From NCBI RefSeq assembly GCF_005519465.1, contig NZ_CP027858.1:6249001-6313000 (forward strand): DNA of 64,000 bases. The letters run 5' to 3'. The notes beneath the pieces are model-generated. The model had not been told where the DNA came from and did not search any database. It saw nothing but the letters and a program-made list of their open reading frames with translations. The stretch comes from Streptomyces clavuligerus (GTDB taxonomy: Bacteria; Actinomycetota; Actinomycetes; Streptomycetales; Streptomycetaceae). A program made the position numbers and the translations under genes. Within the stretch, counting starts at the first letter, position 1, and every line of letters starts with the position of its first letter. Below are positions 1-9,643 of this stretch, piece after piece.

Positions 1-1384
1 TCGGCGTGACACAGTTGGTGACGGAGTCGGCGACACGGTAGACGGCCTGGGTGGTCTCGGGCTCGATGCCGATGAGCATCAGCATGGGCACGAGCACCGG
101 CGCGGCCAGCGCCCACAGCGCCGATCCGCTGGTGATGACGAGATTCATGAACGTGATCAGCACCGCGATGCCGACCAGCACGGTCCACCCCTCCATGTCC
201 AGGGCGCGCAGTGTCTCGGCGCCCTTCACGGCGAGGATGTCGCCGATGTTCGTCCATTTGAAGTAGGCGAGGAACTGGGAGATCGCGAAGAACAGGACGA
301 GGATCGGCGCCATCGACCGGGTGCCGTCGACCATCGCGTCGATGATGTCGCGGGGAGCGGAGAAGGTGCCGGAGACCCGCCCGTAGACGGTGCCGAGCAC
401 GGCGAAGAACAGCCCCAGGACGAGCGCCATCCCGCCGATCAGGGGGGAGTTGACGATGCCGCCGCCCTCGCCCCGCAGCGGGGAGGACGCGGGGACCATG
501 GCCGCCACCAGGAATCCGACGAAGCCGAGGGCGCACAGCCCGGTCACGCGCAGCGCGCGGCTCTGCTCCTCGGTGACCTCGATGGCCTCCCGCTCCGCCG
601 CGTCCGGCGCGCTGATCGGCTCGTCGGGCTCCAGGTCCGCACGGCGGACCAGGACCTTGTCGACGACGAGGGTGATCACCAGAGCCACCAGGACCGACGA
701 TCCGACCCCGAAGAAGTAGTTGGACACGGGGGTGACGACGTACTCGGCGTCGATGGTGTGCGCGGCGGCGGTGGTGATGGACGACAGCAGGACATCGGTG
801 GTGGTGAGCGACGGCGAGGCGTTGTAACCGGCGGAGATCGAGACATAGGCGACGATGCAGCCGAGCACCGGGCTGCGGCCCGCCGCGCGGAAGATCAGCG
901 CGCCGATCGGGATGAGGGTGAAGTAGGCCGCGTCGCCCGCCACATGGCTGACCATGGCCGTCATCGACAGGGCGAAGGTGAGGTACTTGCCCGGCACCCG
1001 CGCGACCATGCGGCGCAGCAGCGCGGAGAACAGTCCGCTCTTCTCGGCGACGACGATGCCGAACATCACGGTGAGGATGGTGGCCAGCGGCGGGAAGGCC
1101 GCGAAGTTGTCGACGGCGCCCTCGACGGCCATGGTCAGGCCGTCCTTGCTGAGCAGGCTCTCCACCGTGATCGTCTTGTGGGTGCCGGGGTGCTCGGCGC
1201 TCACACCGGCCCACGCCAGCACGGCGCTGAGGACGGCGACGACCCCCGCCAGAATCCAGAACAGCCAGAACGGGTGGGGGAGCTTGTTGCCGACCTTCTC
1301 GATCGCCGCGAAGCCCCGGAACGCGGTGCGCAGGGCTCTCGACTGCGGCTCGGCGGGCGGAGTGGGGGCGGAGGTGACGCTCAT
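1..1384 (-). CDS. AbgT-family transporter (3' end outside window)
   Basis: The minus frame opens at an ATG (1384) and stays open to base 1, so about 461 residues are visible and the C-terminus is missing. The product is a polytopic inner-membrane protein with many hydrophobic segments and the characteristic stretches SHMAGDAAYF and ISAGYNASPS of the AbgT family. Members carry p-aminobenzoyl-glutamate or related aromatic amides, and some export sulfonamides; the substrate here is not readable. The N-terminal ~25 residues are cytosolic and Pro/Ser-rich. The gene is divergent from a tandem Lrp-type regulator 115 bp away, which is the most likely regulator. A general dicarboxylate or di-tripeptide permease is the less likely alternative. 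Confidence 0.88.
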   Translation of the reverse strand, partial: MSVTSAPTPPAEPQSRALRTAFRGFAAIEKVGNKLPHPFWLFWILAGVVAVLSAVLAWAGVSAEHPGTHKTITVESLLSKDGLTMAVEGAVDNFAAFPPLATILTVMFGIVVAEKSGLFSALLRRMVARVPGKYLTFALSMTAMVSHVAGDAAYFTLIPIGALIFRAAGRSPVLGCIVAYVSISAGYNASPSLTTTDVLLSSITTAAAHTIDAEYVVTPVSNYFFGVGSSVLVALVITLVVDKVLVRRADLEPDEPISAPDAAEREAIEVTEEQSRALRVTGLCALGFVGFLVAAMVPASSPLRGEGGGIVNSPLIGGMALVLGLFFAVLGTVYGRVSGTFSAPRDIIDAMVDGTRSMAPILVLFFAISQFLAYFKWTNIGDILAVKGAETLRALDMEGWTVLVGIAVLITFMNLVITSGSALWALAAPVLVPMLMLIGIEPETTQAVYRVADSVTNCVTP

Positions 1385-1499
1385 CGGTACCTCTTTGTGC
1401 AAGGGGAGGATGTTCCTGCGAACAATGGCACCTGAGTGGGAGATTCTCTAGACTTGGTAGATAACAGTGGGATTAATCAGCGGTCTAAGGTAGGGCACC
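1385..1499. promoter_or_regulatory. Divergent promoter region with TAGAC/GTCTA dyad
   Basis: This 115-bp divergent intergenic region is markedly AT-richer than its surroundings between about 1440 and 1490. It holds an inverted pair, TAGAC (1449-1453) and GTCTA (1483-1487), centred in that stretch. It is a plausible operator for the Lrp-type regulator controlling both itself and the transporter. This is inferred from position and symmetry only. Confidence 0.35.
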
Positions 1500-2531
1500 A
1501 TGACCCGCCCTCTCCTCGACGAGCTCGACCGGCGCCTCATCGGCGCGCTGCACCTGGCACCCCGGGGCACCTGGGACGACATCGGCGGAATCCTGGCCGC
1601 CGACGCCAGCACGCTCAAGCGCCGTTACGACCGGCTGCGCGAGGCCCGGATGGTCCGGGTGATCGGGCAGGCGGACTGGGGCATGCACTCCGCGGCGATG
1701 CCGGTCCATGTCCTCCTGGACATCACCGGCGAGAGCCCGCTCGCCGTCCTCCAGCGGCTCCGGGACCTGCCTCACCTCAGCCTGCTGGCGCAGATCTCCG
1801 GCGACTACCCCCTCTACGCCGTTGTCCACGCCCCCTCCGAGGCCGCCACCAGCCGGGCCGTCGACCGGATGTTCTCCGTCCCGGGCGTCCGCCGGGTCAA
1901 CGCCCTGCCCGCCCTCAGCACGCTGCGCCGGGGCATCAGCTGGGACCCGCAGTTCCTCACCGACGCCGAACGCGACGACCTGCTCCGGCTCGGCGGCGCC
2001 CGGCCCGGGTCCACGGCGACCGCGACGGCGACACCCCCCGCCAAACCCCTCAGCGAGGCCGAGCGCTCCGTCGTCGCCGAGCTGATCCAGGACGGCCGCG
2101 CGTCCGCGGCGCGCATCGCCCGGACGGCCGGACTGGCCACGTCCACCGCGCACCGGGTTGTCCGCAGGGTGCTCGACGAGGGGTGGGTCAGGCCCCGGCT
2201 GGAGATCGTGTCCGAGTGGCTCGGCTTCCAGACCCCCTTCATGCTCCGGCTGCGGGTGGCCCCGGGGGAGACCCCCGAGGTCATGCGCCGTATCGACCGG
2301 CTCCCCCAGACCCGGCTCGTCGCCCACGTCGCCAGCGATCTGTCCGTCCTCGCCACCGGCCTGGTCACCGACCGCTCCGCCCTCGCGCTCTTCGTCGACG
2401 ACGAACTCGCCGGAATCCCCGGTGTCCTCGCCGTCGGCGTCGACGTGATGCTCGTCGAACCGCGCCGCTACTGGCTGGACCGCGATCTGGCCTCCGGCCT
2501 CGGCGCGTTCCACGCGCCGGCGCTGCTGTAG
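1500..2531 (+). CDS. Lrp/AsnC-family regulator with two tandem HTH-sensor modules
   Basis: The 343-residue product is about twice the length of ordinary Lrp proteins (~150). It has two winged HTH segments, one near residues 5-50 (DELDRRLIGAL...) and one near 180-230 (LSEAERSVVAELIQDGRAS). Each is followed by an AsnC-ligand-like region (about 65-135 and 240-325). Such double-Lrp proteins are common in Streptomyces and usually control a neighbouring transporter or catabolic gene in response to an amino-acid-like ligand. The neighbour here is the divergent AbgT-type transporter, so control of aromatic amino-acid-conjugate uptake or export is inferred. The ATG at 1500 follows a weak purine stretch (aaggtaggg). 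Confidence 0.87.
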   Translation: MTRPLLDELDRRLIGALHLAPRGTWDDIGGILAADASTLKRRYDRLREARMVRVIGQADWGMHSAAMPVHVLLDITGESPLAVLQRLRDLPHLSLLAQISGDYPLYAVVHAPSEAATSRAVDRMFSVPGVRRVNALPALSTLRRGISWDPQFLTDAERDDLLRLGGARPGSTATATATPPAKPLSEAERSVVAELIQDGRASAARIARTAGLATSTAHRVVRRVLDEGWVRPRLEIVSEWLGFQTPFMLRLRVAPGETPEVMRRIDRLPQTRLVAHVASDLSVLATGLVTDRSALALFVDDELAGIPGVLAVGVDVMLVEPRRYWLDRDLASGLGAFHAPALL

Positions 2532-2565
2532 CCCGGCGTCGGAGCAGCCGGCCGGCGCAGCCCGC

Positions 2566-3900
2566 TCAGGAGGTGTTCAGGGCGACCGTGGGGTGCAGCC
2601 GCGCCGCCCGCACCGCCGGGTAGAGCCCTGCCAGGACCCCGATGAGCAGCGTCGCCGCGAACCCGGCGGCCACCGACCACGGGGGGACCACGGGGGTCCA
2701 GCCCTGCACCCGGGCGAAGCCGAACGTGGCCGCCGTGCCGAGGAGGGCACCGGCCGCGCCGCCGAGGGCGGACAGCAGCAGCGACTCGGTGAGGAACTGG
2801 AGCCGTACCGCGCCCCTGGTGGCGCCGAGCGCACGGCGGAGACCGATCTCCTGGCGCCGCTCCAGCACCGAGACGACCATGGTGTTGGCCACGCCGACCC
2901 CGCCGACCAGGAGCGCCACCGCGCCCAGTCCGAGCATCAGGGCCGTCAGGCCCCGGTCGGTCGCCGCCTTCGCCGCCAGCGCGTCCGAGGGGCGCGAGAC
3001 CTTCACCGAGCCCGGCGCTCCGGGGCTGACGGTACGGGCCAGCACGGCGCGTACGTCCTCGACCGTCGCGTCCGGGGAGCGCTCGAAGACCGTCGTCGGA
3101 TGTCCGTCGAAGCCGAAGTACCGCTCGGCGGTGGGGAAGCCGACCAGCGCCACCCGGTCCAGGGTGGGAACCAGCTCCACGGGTGCGAGGATGCCGACCA
3201 CGACGACATGGGTGTCGTTCATCATGATCTTCTGGCCCGGTCCGGTGATCCCCAGGCGCTGGGCGGCGACCGGGCCGAGGACGGTGACCGGCAGGCGCTC
3301 GCCCGCCGCGTCGAGCCAGACCCCCTTCGCCACCCGGGCGTTCAGGGCCGTCAGCAGATCGGTGCGGGCCGCCTGGGCGGTGACCCCCGCCGCGCGCTCC
3401 TCGGGCACCACGTCGCTGCGGCGGATTCTGGCCTGGACCTCCCCGGTCGCGGTGGCGTGCTGGACGGGGCCGACGCGCTCGACCATGGCCACCGCCGCCC
3501 GGGGCAGCTTCGCCGGGGCGCCTGCCGCGTCGTCGGCCCCCTCCACGGTGAGCAGATTGGTGCCGAGGCGGTCGAGCCGGGCCATCAGATCCGACCTGCT
3601 GGACTCGGAGAGTCCCACCACGGCCACCATCGTGGCGATCCCGATCGCGATGCCGAGCGCGGACAGGGCGACCCGGGCGCGGCGGGCCCGCAGCCCGACC
3701 GCGCCGAGGCCGAGGACATCGCGGACCGACAGCCGCGCGGGGCCGAGCCGCCGCGCCGCCCCGCGTGAACCGTGCCGGGACGGCGAAGCCGGTGCCGGTG
3801 CCGGTGATGACGGCGGCGCGGTTGCCGCCGGTGCCGATGCCGGTGATGGCGACGGAGCCCCGGAGGGCCCGCGCCGCCGTCCCCGTCGCGGGGCGCTCAT
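2566..3900 (-). CDS. MacB/FtsX-type ABC transporter permease
   Basis: The 444-residue inner-membrane permease has one transmembrane helix near 77-97, a large extracytoplasmic domain (about 98-310) and three C-terminal helices. Between helices lies the family-typical cytosolic loop [19 protein letters not shown] that contacts the ATPase. This is the MacB/FtsX layout (mechanotransmission, not classic import). It is the last gene of a four-gene unit and overlaps the ATPase gene by four bases (ATGA). The first ~55 residues are an unusual Pro/Ala/Ser-rich cytosolic extension encoded by low-complexity GC repeats; a shorter start inside this stretch is possible. The substrate is unknown; a lipid, peptide or lipoprotein is typical. 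Confidence 0.9.
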   Translation of the reverse strand: MSAPRRGRRRGPSGAPSPSPASAPAATAPPSSPAPAPASPSRHGSRGAARRLGPARLSVRDVLGLGAVGLRARRARVALSALGIAIGIATMVAVVGLSESSRSDLMARLDRLGTNLLTVEGADDAAGAPAKLPRAAVAMVERVGPVQHATATGEVQARIRRSDVVPEERAAGVTAQAARTDLLTALNARVAKGVWLDAAGERLPVTVLGPVAAQRLGITGPGQKIMMNDTHVVVVGILAPVELVPTLDRVALVGFPTAERYFGFDGHPTTVFERSPDATVEDVRAVLARTVSPGAPGSVKVSRPSDALAAKAATDRGLTALMLGLGAVALLVGGVGVANTMVVSVLERRQEIGLRRALGATRGAVRLQFLTESLLLSALGGAAGALLGTAATFGFARVQGWTPVVPPWSVAAGFAATLLIGVLAGLYPAVRAARLHPTVALNTS

Positions 3901-4829
3901 CGTGGACCCACCTCCCGCGCACCGGAGTCGGAGACGATCGTGCCGTCCCGGAACCGGACCCGGCGCGGCAGCGACCGGGCGATCCCGTCGTCATGGGTGA
4001 TCACACAGATCGTGGTGCCCGCCGCGTTCAGCTCGTGCAGCAGCTCCATCACCACCGCGCCGGACGCGCTGTCCAGCGCGCCCGTCGGCTCGTCGGCGAG
4101 CAGCAGATCGGGCGCGCCGACCAGCGCGCGGGCGATGGCGACGCGCTGTTTCTCGCCGCCGGACAGCTCGGCGGGCCGGTGGCCGAGACGGTGGCCGAGC
4201 CGGACGCGCTCCAGGGCGGCCCGGGCCCGCTCCCGGCGCTCCCGGCGGGGGACACCCGCGTACAGCAGTCCGTCCGCGACGTTGTCGACGGCGTCACGGC
4301 CCGCCGCCAGATGGAAGTGCTGGAACACAAAGCCGATGTGGCGGGCCCGCAGCGCGGACAGCTGGGCGTCCGAGAGCCGGCCCACGTCGTGTCCGGCCAC
4401 ACGGACCGTGCCCGCCGTGGGGGCGTCGAGCGTGCCCACGACATGGAGCATCGTCGACTTGCCGGAGCCCGACGGGCCGACGATCGCGAGGAGTTCGCCG
4501 CTGTCGACGGTGAGGTCCACCCCGCGCAGGGCCCGTACCCCGCCGGGGTACGACTTGACGACGTCCCGCAGTTCGACGACGGGGACCGGGGCGAGAGGGG
4601 TGGTTCCGGCGGCGGACGCGAAGGCTCCGGAGGCCGTACCGACGGCCGTGGACACGGCGGCGGCACCTCCGGTGCCGACACCCTCGGCGGAGGCACCCCC
4701 GAGCAGGGCATCCCTGAGGGCTGCATCCTCGGCGGAGGCACCCCTGAGGGCGGCACCCCTGAGGGTGGCATCCCCGGCGGCGGCGGACGCGTCCGCTCCG
4801 GCGCCGGAGGAAGGGGCGGAGAGTGTCAT
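3897..4829 (-). CDS. MacB-type ABC transporter ATP-binding protein
   Basis: The 310-residue ATPase has Walker [10 protein letters not shown] (118-126), a Q-loop (Q170), signature [15 protein letters not shown] (222-236), Walker B LLLADEP (242-248) and a downstream H-switch in VITHD. It matches the LolD/MacB subfamily that drives FtsX-like permeases. The ABC core begins only near residue 83 (VVELRDVV). The preceding ~80 residues are a low-complexity tail, part of which is a run of pentapeptide-like units encoded by 15-nt tandem repeats (4678-4782). The true start may therefore lie further in. It overlaps the adaptor gene upstream and the permease gene downstream by four bases each, implying translational coupling. 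Confidence 0.92.
   Translation of the reverse strand: MTLSAPSSGAGADASAAAGDATLRGAALRGASAEDAALRDALLGGASAEGVGTGGAAAVSTAVGTASGAFASAAGTTPLAPVPVVELRDVVKSYPGGVRALRGVDLTVDSGELLAIVGPSGSGKSTMLHVVGTLDAPTAGTVRVAGHDVGRLSDAQLSALRARHIGFVFQHFHLAAGRDAVDNVADGLLYAGVPRRERRERARAALERVRLGHRLGHRPAELSGGEKQRVAIARALVGAPDLLLADEPTGALDSASGAVVMELLHELNAAGTTICVITHDDGIARSLPRRVRFRDGTIVSDSGAREVGPR
4678..4782. repeat. Seven degenerate 15-nt tandem repeats
   Basis: Units begin at 4678, 4693, 4708, 4723, 4738, 4753 and 4768, with consensus roughly gcayccctgagggcg or gcatcctcggcggag. Because 15 is a multiple of three they keep frame in the ATPase gene and encode five-residue units such as [15 protein letters not shown] and AALRD near residues 16-50. 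This resembles pentapeptide-repeat spacing but is short and probably arose by slippage. Confidence 0.8.
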
Positions 4830-5896
4830 TCCGTTGCCACCCCCACCGTCAGCCCCTCCCTGATCCGCGCACCGCTGACCTCGATCCGTCCGTCGGCCGT
4901 CAGCCCCGTCTCCACCCGCACCATCCGGGAGGCGCCGCCCTGGACGACCTCCAGTCCGTAGCCGCCGTCCGCGCCGCGCAGCGCGACGACCGCCTCCACC
5001 GGGACGGTGAGCACGTCCTCACGGCTCCTGCTGACGAACTTCACGGTCACCGTGGCCCTCGTGTCCTCGCCGGACACCACCGCCGCGCCGCCGTCCAGGC
5101 CGATCTCGACCGTGATGCTGTTCGACGCCGCGGCGTCCTCCCCGTTCTCCGGCCGCACCGTCCCGGTGACCCGGCCCTTCGCGGTCGTCCCGCTGGGCAG
5201 CGTCACCTCGGTGCGCGTGCCCGGTGCGGCGAGCGACACATCGCTCTGGTCCAGTTCCGCGCGGACCACCGGCCGGGTCGAGGCGACGGTGAGGACGGCC
5301 CCGTCCGGTCCGACCCGGTCGGCGAGGGCGGCGTCCGCGCGGACGACGGTGACCTCCTCGGGCTGGAAGACCACATGCCCCTCACCGACCCGGCCCGTCA
5401 CCACCCGGTTGAGGGACTTCTGCCACCGTTTGACGGCCGCCTCGGTCGCCCTGTCGTAGCGCGGGTCGACGTACAGCCCGCCGCCGTACCCGAGCGCGAC
5501 GAGATTGCGCTCCAGTTGCAGGACGTCGCTGCCCCGGTCGCCCGGCTTCATCTCCCGGAACGAGGGCACCGGCCCATACAGCAGCGTGACCGGCTTGTCG
5601 TCCAGTTCGTAGAGGGCCCGACCGCGGGTGACGGTGGCGCCCTCCCGCGCCGCGACCGTCACCGTGCCCGCGACCGCCGGTTTCACCGCGCGGTGCCGGG
5701 CGAAGTCGATCCGTCCGTCGACCGTCTCGGAGACGACGAGGTCGGCCCGGGTGATCGTGGTGGTGGCGGGTGGCCGCCGCTCGGCCCGGCCGCTCCCTGC
5801 GTCGGCCCCGCCACCGCCGTGCACCAGGGCGCCCGCGCCCAGCGCGGCGGCGGTGACGGCGGCGGCGCCGACGGCGTATCCCGTACGACGCCTCAT
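4826..5896 (-). CDS. HlyD/MacA-like periplasmic adaptor with peptidoglycan-binding domain
   Basis: The 356-residue protein has a single N-terminal membrane anchor (about 7-27) and a Gly/Ala-rich stalk. The first half of a lipoyl/barrel-type adaptor region (about 45-105) is interrupted by a PG_binding_1-like insert (about 117-168, [16 protein letters not shown] and a [14 protein letters not shown] helix). The second half of the barrel follows (residues ~170-350). This interrupted order is typical of actinobacterial adaptors that pair with MacB-type ABC pumps, tying the complex to peptidoglycan. It starts at an ATG one base after the lipoprotein stop and overlaps the ATPase start, so all four genes should be co-transcribed. 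Confidence 0.88.
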   Translation of the reverse strand: MRRRTGYAVGAAAVTAAALGAGALVHGGGGADAGSGRAERRPPATTTITRADLVVSETVDGRIDFARHRAVKPAVAGTVTVAAREGATVTRGRALYELDDKPVTLLYGPVPSFREMKPGDRGSDVLQLERNLVALGYGGGLYVDPRYDRATEAAVKRWQKSLNRVVTGRVGEGHVVFQPEEVTVVRADAALADRVGPDGAVLTVASTRPVVRAELDQSDVSLAAPGTRTEVTLPSGTTAKGRVTGTVRPENGEDAAASNSITVEIGLDGGAAVVSGEDTRATVTVKFVSRSREDVLTVPVEAVVALRGADGGYGLEVVQGGASRMVRVETGLTADGRIEVSGARIREGLTVGVATE

Positions 5897-6565
5897 CTAC
5901 TGCATCCCGTCCAGACCTTCGAGCAGCTTGCTCTCGCACGCCGTGCGGGCCCGCTGATACGAGGGTGTCCGCTCGTCGATCCTCGGATTCATGGGGTCGG
6001 GCTCGCCGCCGGGCATGACCCCGCCACCGGACAGGGTGGGGTTGGCGAACGCGGAAACGCCGTTGTCGCGCATGCACGTCGCGTGCGCGAGCATCGACTC
6101 GTAGTCCTTCTGTTTGTCGCGCGGGGGGCTCAGCTCGTCCGCCGCCAGCATCTTCTCGGCGCAGACACCGTTCCGGCCGCCCTTCGTGTCCGAGCCGTCG
6201 CCGTTCGGGTCCCTGATCTCGTTGATCTTCGACCAGTCCAGATAGCCGCTCAGCCGGGGATCGGGGAAGTCCTTCACCCCCGCCTTGGTCCGCATGCAGC
6301 GGACGTACTCCAGCTGCGCGTCGTAATAGGCGCTCTTGCCCGCGGTGGTGGACCCCTTGTCCCCGCCGTCACCCGCGCGGTCCTGGGTACCGGACGGGCG
6401 CTGCGCGGCCGGTTCGTCCGGCACGGACGCGATCGCGCCGCTCCCGTCCTCGCGAGCGCCGTCCGCACGGCCGCACGCGGCCGACAGGGCGAGCAGGGGA
6501 ACGAGGACGACCACGGCGGCGGCGGGCCGGAGCCGCGCGGTGCGGTGCACGGTGGGGATCTTCAT
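5897..6565 (-). CDS. Exported lipoprotein heading the MacAB-like operon
   Basis: The start is placed at the ATG at 6565 because it opens directly into a signal peptide (MKIPTVHRTARLRPAAAVVV...) ending in the lipobox LSAAC. Upstream in-frame starts would put ~60 polar residues before it. The mature part (about 185 residues) carries two repeats built on CMR followed by a Gly-Val and a Pro-rich stretch (YVRCMRTKAGVKDF and HATCMRDNGVSAF), and further Cys residues likely to pair. Lipoproteins with this CMR pattern commonly precede HlyD-MacAB genes in actinobacteria, suggesting an extracytoplasmic substrate-binding or sensor component. The exact role is unknown. Confidence 0.82.
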   Translation of the reverse strand: MKIPTVHRTARLRPAAAVVVLVPLLALSAACGRADGAREDGSGAIASVPDEPAAQRPSGTQDRAGDGGDKGSTTAGKSAYYDAQLEYVRCMRTKAGVKDFPDPRLSGYLDWSKINEIRDPNGDGSDTKGGRNGVCAEKMLAADELSPPRDKQKDYESMLAHATCMRDNGVSAFANPTLSGGGVMPGGEPDPMNPRIDERTPSYQRARTACESKLLEGLDGMQ

Positions 6566-6698
6566 GCGACCACCGTCGGCCCCGCACATGGTGGACGGCC
6601 CATCGCCGCATGATGAACGCGTAACAATGTGCGCGAGCGCGGCCCGCTTCCCCTCCTCCCCGGCCTGAGCAGGGAAACCGTCGCGCATAATCGGCCCC

Positions 6699-7388
6699 AT
6701 GCCCCAGGTACTGCTGATCGAGGATGACGTGTCCGTGCGCGACGGCATGGAGCTGGTCCTGCGCAGGCACGGCTACGGCGTCGACACGGCCGCCACCGGT
6801 GAGGAGGCCCTCGCCCTGCTGGCCGGACCGGCGGGCACGGCCGTCGAACTGGCCGTGCTCGATCTCATGCTCCCCGGCATCGACGGCTTCGAGGTCTGCC
6901 GCAGGCTGCGCGCCACCGGCTCCACCGTGCCGGTGATCATGCTCACCGCGCGCGGCGACGACGACGACATCGTGTACGGACTGGGGGCGGGCGCCGACGA
7001 CTACGTGGTCAAACCGGTGACCGCGCCGGTCCTGGAGGCCCGCATCCGCGCGGCGCTGCGGCGGGCCGAGCCGGTGCGGTCGGCCCGGGGCGAGAACCAC
7101 GCGGGACTGGTCATCGACCGGGCGGGCCTCACCGTCACCAAACACGGCGCCGCCGTCGCCCTGCCCCCCACCGAGCTGCGGCTGCTGCTGGAGCTCTCGG
7201 CCTCCCCGGGCCGGGTCTTCAGCCGGGAGCAACTGCTCCAGTCCGTGTGGGAACACGACTTCCTCGGGGACTCACGGTTGGTGGACGCGGCCGTCGGCCG
7301 ACTCCGCGCCAAGGTCGAGGACCGGCCCGCGCAGCCGCGCTGGATTCAGACGGTGCGCGGTTTCGGCTACCGCTTCGGACCGCTGTGA
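6699..7388 (+). CDS. OmpR/PhoB-type response regulator
   Basis: The 229-residue protein has a receiver domain (1-115) with acidic pocket EDD (8-10), phospho-acceptor D55 (LAVLDLMLPG), T83 and K105. A winged-helix DNA-binding domain (about 130-227) ends in the signature VRGFGYRFG. It belongs to the AfsQ1/CseB/MtrA-like class of Streptomyces. The stop overlaps the kinase start (GTGA), so the pair is translationally coupled. The 133-bp gap to the divergent MacAB-like operon holds AT-richer sequence around 6605-6632 (gatgaacgcgtaacaatg), a reasonable site for autoregulation and control of the pump operon. That control is inferred. Confidence 0.93.
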   Translation: MPQVLLIEDDVSVRDGMELVLRRHGYGVDTAATGEEALALLAGPAGTAVELAVLDLMLPGIDGFEVCRRLRATGSTVPVIMLTARGDDDDIVYGLGAGADDYVVKPVTAPVLEARIRAALRRAEPVRSARGENHAGLVIDRAGLTVTKHGAAVALPPTELRLLLELSASPGRVFSREQLLQSVWEHDFLGDSRLVDAAVGRLRAKVEDRPAQPRWIQTVRGFGYRFGPL

Positions 7389-9088
7389 ACGTGTTCCGCG
7401 CCCGCCGGACGCGCCGCCCCGGCGGGGACACGCCCACCGGGCCCCGCCCGGACCCGCCCACCGGCCCCGGTCCCCGGGCCGGTGCGCACGGGCCGATCCC
7501 GATTCCGGACGCGGACGGGCCCCGGGCCGCCGGGGACGAGCCGCGCCGCGCGGGGGGCGGCCCCCGCCCGGACGCCGACGGGCCCCGGACCGGTACGCGC
7601 GAGCCGGTCCCCGCCGCGAACAGGTCCCGCCCTTCGCGCGCCCTGTGGCGGCTCGGCGGGCTGCGCACCCGGCTCGTCCTCGCCTTCGTCCTGGTCGCCG
7701 CCGTCAGCGGGGCCACCGCGACGGCGCTCGCCTACCGCGAGTCGCGCAACGCCGTCCTGGACCGCAAACAGGACGCGGTGCGCACCGAGGTCAGGAACCG
7801 GATCGAGCAGGAGGCGGCCGACTTCGACATCCCCGCCGACGAGGTCTCCCTCACCCGCCTCGCCACCGGCATCGCCGACGGGCTCGGCAGCGACACCGTC
7901 GTGCTCGTCCAGTACCGCACCCTCACGGCCACGTCCGACGCGTCCGCCGACCGTACGTGGATCACCCCCGCCCTGCGCGCGGCGGTCCGCGACCGCAACC
8001 GTATGAGCTTCCAGCGGGTCGACCGGCAGGGCACCCCCTACCTCGCCGTGGGCACACCCGTCGCCTTCGAGTCGGGGACGCCCTCCGGTCTCGACGTCTT
8101 CGCCGTCACCTCGCTGCGGGCCGAACTGGAGGCCACGTCCGGCGTGGTCGAGGCGGTGCGCGACGGCCTCGTCCCGGTGGCGGCGCTCGCCGCCGTCCTC
8201 GCGCTCCTCGCCGCCGGAACGGTTCTGCGCCCGGTGCGCGAGCTGGGCCGGGCCACCCGCCGCCACGCCGCGGGCGACCTCGGCTCCCGTGCCCGGGTGC
8301 GCGGACGCGACGAACTCGCCGACCTGGCCCGGGACTTCAACGAGACCGCCGAGGCCCTGGAGACCTCCGTGGCCGAGCTGCGCGAGCAGGACGCCCGGGC
8401 GAAACGCTTCGTCGCCGATGTCTCGCACGAGCTGCGCACCCCGCTCGCGGCGATGACGATGGTCGCCACCGTCCTCGACGAGGACGCGGCGGCGCTGCCC
8501 CCGGACACCGCGCACGCCGCCCGCACGGTCAGCCAGGAGATCTCCCGGCTCTCCCGGCTCGTGGACGACCTCATGGAGATGTCGCGCTTCGACTCGGGAG
8601 CGGCCCGGCTGCACACGGCCGACACCGACCTCGCGGAGGCCGTCCGCGCCACCCTGGCCCTGCGCGGCTGGACCGGCCGGGTCACGGCCGAGCTGCCCGA
8701 CGGCATCCGGGCCCGCGTCGACCGGCGGCGCGTGGACGTGATCGTCGCCAACCTCGTCGGCAACGCGCTGCGGCACGGCGCGGCGCCCGTGACCCTCACC
8801 CTCGCCGCCGACCCGGCGGGCGGCACGGTGACCGTCGAGGTCGCCGACCGGGGCCCCGGGCTGCCGCCCGAGGTGCTCGCCCATGTCTTCGACCGCTTCT
8901 ACAAGGCCGACACCGCGCGCACCCGCTCCGGGGACGCCGGGCAGGGCAGCGGCCTCGGCACCGCCATCGCGCTGGAGAACGCCCGACTGCACGGCGGCAC
9001 CGTCGACGCCGCCGACCGGCCCGGCGGCGGCGCCGTGTTCACCCTGAGGCTGCCGCTGCGGCCCGCCGGAGAGGAGGAGGACCGATGA
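7385..9088 (+). CDS. Membrane sensor histidine kinase
   Basis: The start chosen is the GTG at 7385 that overlaps the regulator stop, giving 567 residues. Layout: a Pro/Gly-rich cytosolic leader (1-88), TM1 (~95-117), an extracytoplasmic sensor region (~118-260), TM2 (~262-281), HAMP (to ~335), HisKA with H348 in VSHELRTPL, N-box LVGNALRHG (457-465), G1 ADRGPGLP and G2 GSGLGTAI. All catalytic motifs are intact. The ligand is unknown. Context with a GerMN lipoprotein downstream and a peptidoglycan-binding pump divergent suggests sensing of cell-envelope state, comparable to MtrAB-LpqB or CseBC arrangements. The long disordered leader is unusual for this family. Confidence 0.92.
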   Translation: MNVFRARRTRRPGGDTPTGPRPDPPTGPGPRAGAHGPIPIPDADGPRAAGDEPRRAGGGPRPDADGPRTGTREPVPAANRSRPSRALWRLGGLRTRLVLAFVLVAAVSGATATALAYRESRNAVLDRKQDAVRTEVRNRIEQEAADFDIPADEVSLTRLATGIADGLGSDTVVLVQYRTLTATSDASADRTWITPALRAAVRDRNRMSFQRVDRQGTPYLAVGTPVAFESGTPSGLDVFAVTSLRAELEATSGVVEAVRDGLVPVAALAAVLALLAAGTVLRPVRELGRATRRHAAGDLGSRARVRGRDELADLARDFNETAEALETSVAELREQDARAKRFVADVSHELRTPLAAMTMVATVLDEDAAALPPDTAHAARTVSQEISRLSRLVDDLMEMSRFDSGAARLHTADTDLAEAVRATLALRGWTGRVTAELPDGIRARVDRRRVDVIVANLVGNALRHGAAPVTLTLAADPAGGTVTVEVADRGPGLPPEVLAHVFDRFYKADTARTRSGDAGQGSGLGTAIALENARLHGGTVDAADRPGGGAVFTLRLPLRPAGEEEDR

Positions 9089-9621
9089 GGGCCGCGACCG
9101 GAGCGATCCGCGCCGCGCTGACCGTCTCGGCGGCCGTCCTGCTCACCGGCTGCGGGGTCGGGGTGCACCCCACCGGCGTCCTCGACGGCGGCGCGGCCCC
9201 CGGCGGGCTGACAACCGGGATGCGGCTCTACTTCGTCTCCTCGGCGGGACGTCTGGAGGCGGTGTCGCGCCCGTCCGGCGAAGAGCCGTGGAAGCTGGGC
9301 AACCCCGACACCATCATCAAGCTGCTCCTGGGCGGCCCGTCGGAGGCGGAGCGCGAGGCCGGGCTCACCACCCTGGTGGAGATAGGCGGTTTTCGCGGAG
9401 CGGCCGGCAAGGGCAGGGTCACCGTGCAGATCCCGCACGCGGACCTGTTCATGTCGTCGGTGGACGACCGCAATCTGATGGGGCAGCTCGTGTGCAGCGT
9501 CGCGCGGGGGCAGGTCGTCGCCGACGGCACGGGGACAAAACGGACCGACGACATTCGCGTCGAGGTGTGGTCGATGGGTGGCCGGGAGGGGTCCTACGTC
9601 TGCTCCGACTTCCTGGGCTGA
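9085..9621 (+). CDS. GerMN-like lipoprotein
   Basis: The start ATG (9085) overlaps the kinase stop (ATGA). The 178-residue product has a signal peptide with lipobox LLTGC and then a GerMN-like segment: MRLYFVSSAGRLEAV followed by LLLGGPSEAEREAGL, the family's LL-G-P-x-x-E-x-x-x-GL pattern. GerMN domains occur in LpqB, which partners the MtrAB two-component system. The same role, an accessory lipoprotein modulating the upstream kinase, is inferred here. It is much shorter than LpqB and lacks a propeller domain. Confidence 0.8.
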   Translation: MRAATGAIRAALTVSAAVLLTGCGVGVHPTGVLDGGAAPGGLTTGMRLYFVSSAGRLEAVSRPSGEEPWKLGNPDTIIKLLLGGPSEAEREAGLTTLVEIGGFRGAAGKGRVTVQIPHADLFMSSVDDRNLMGQLVCSVARGQVVADGTGTKRTDDIRVEVWSMGGREGSYVCSDFLG

Positions 9622-9643
9622 GGGACCCGGCCCCCGCTGAACG

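Noticed and set aside
6699-9621. Assignment as cseB-cseC
   Set aside because: No sigE-like ECF sigma factor or cseA is adjacent and the downstream lipoprotein is GerMN-like; only a general family call is supportable.
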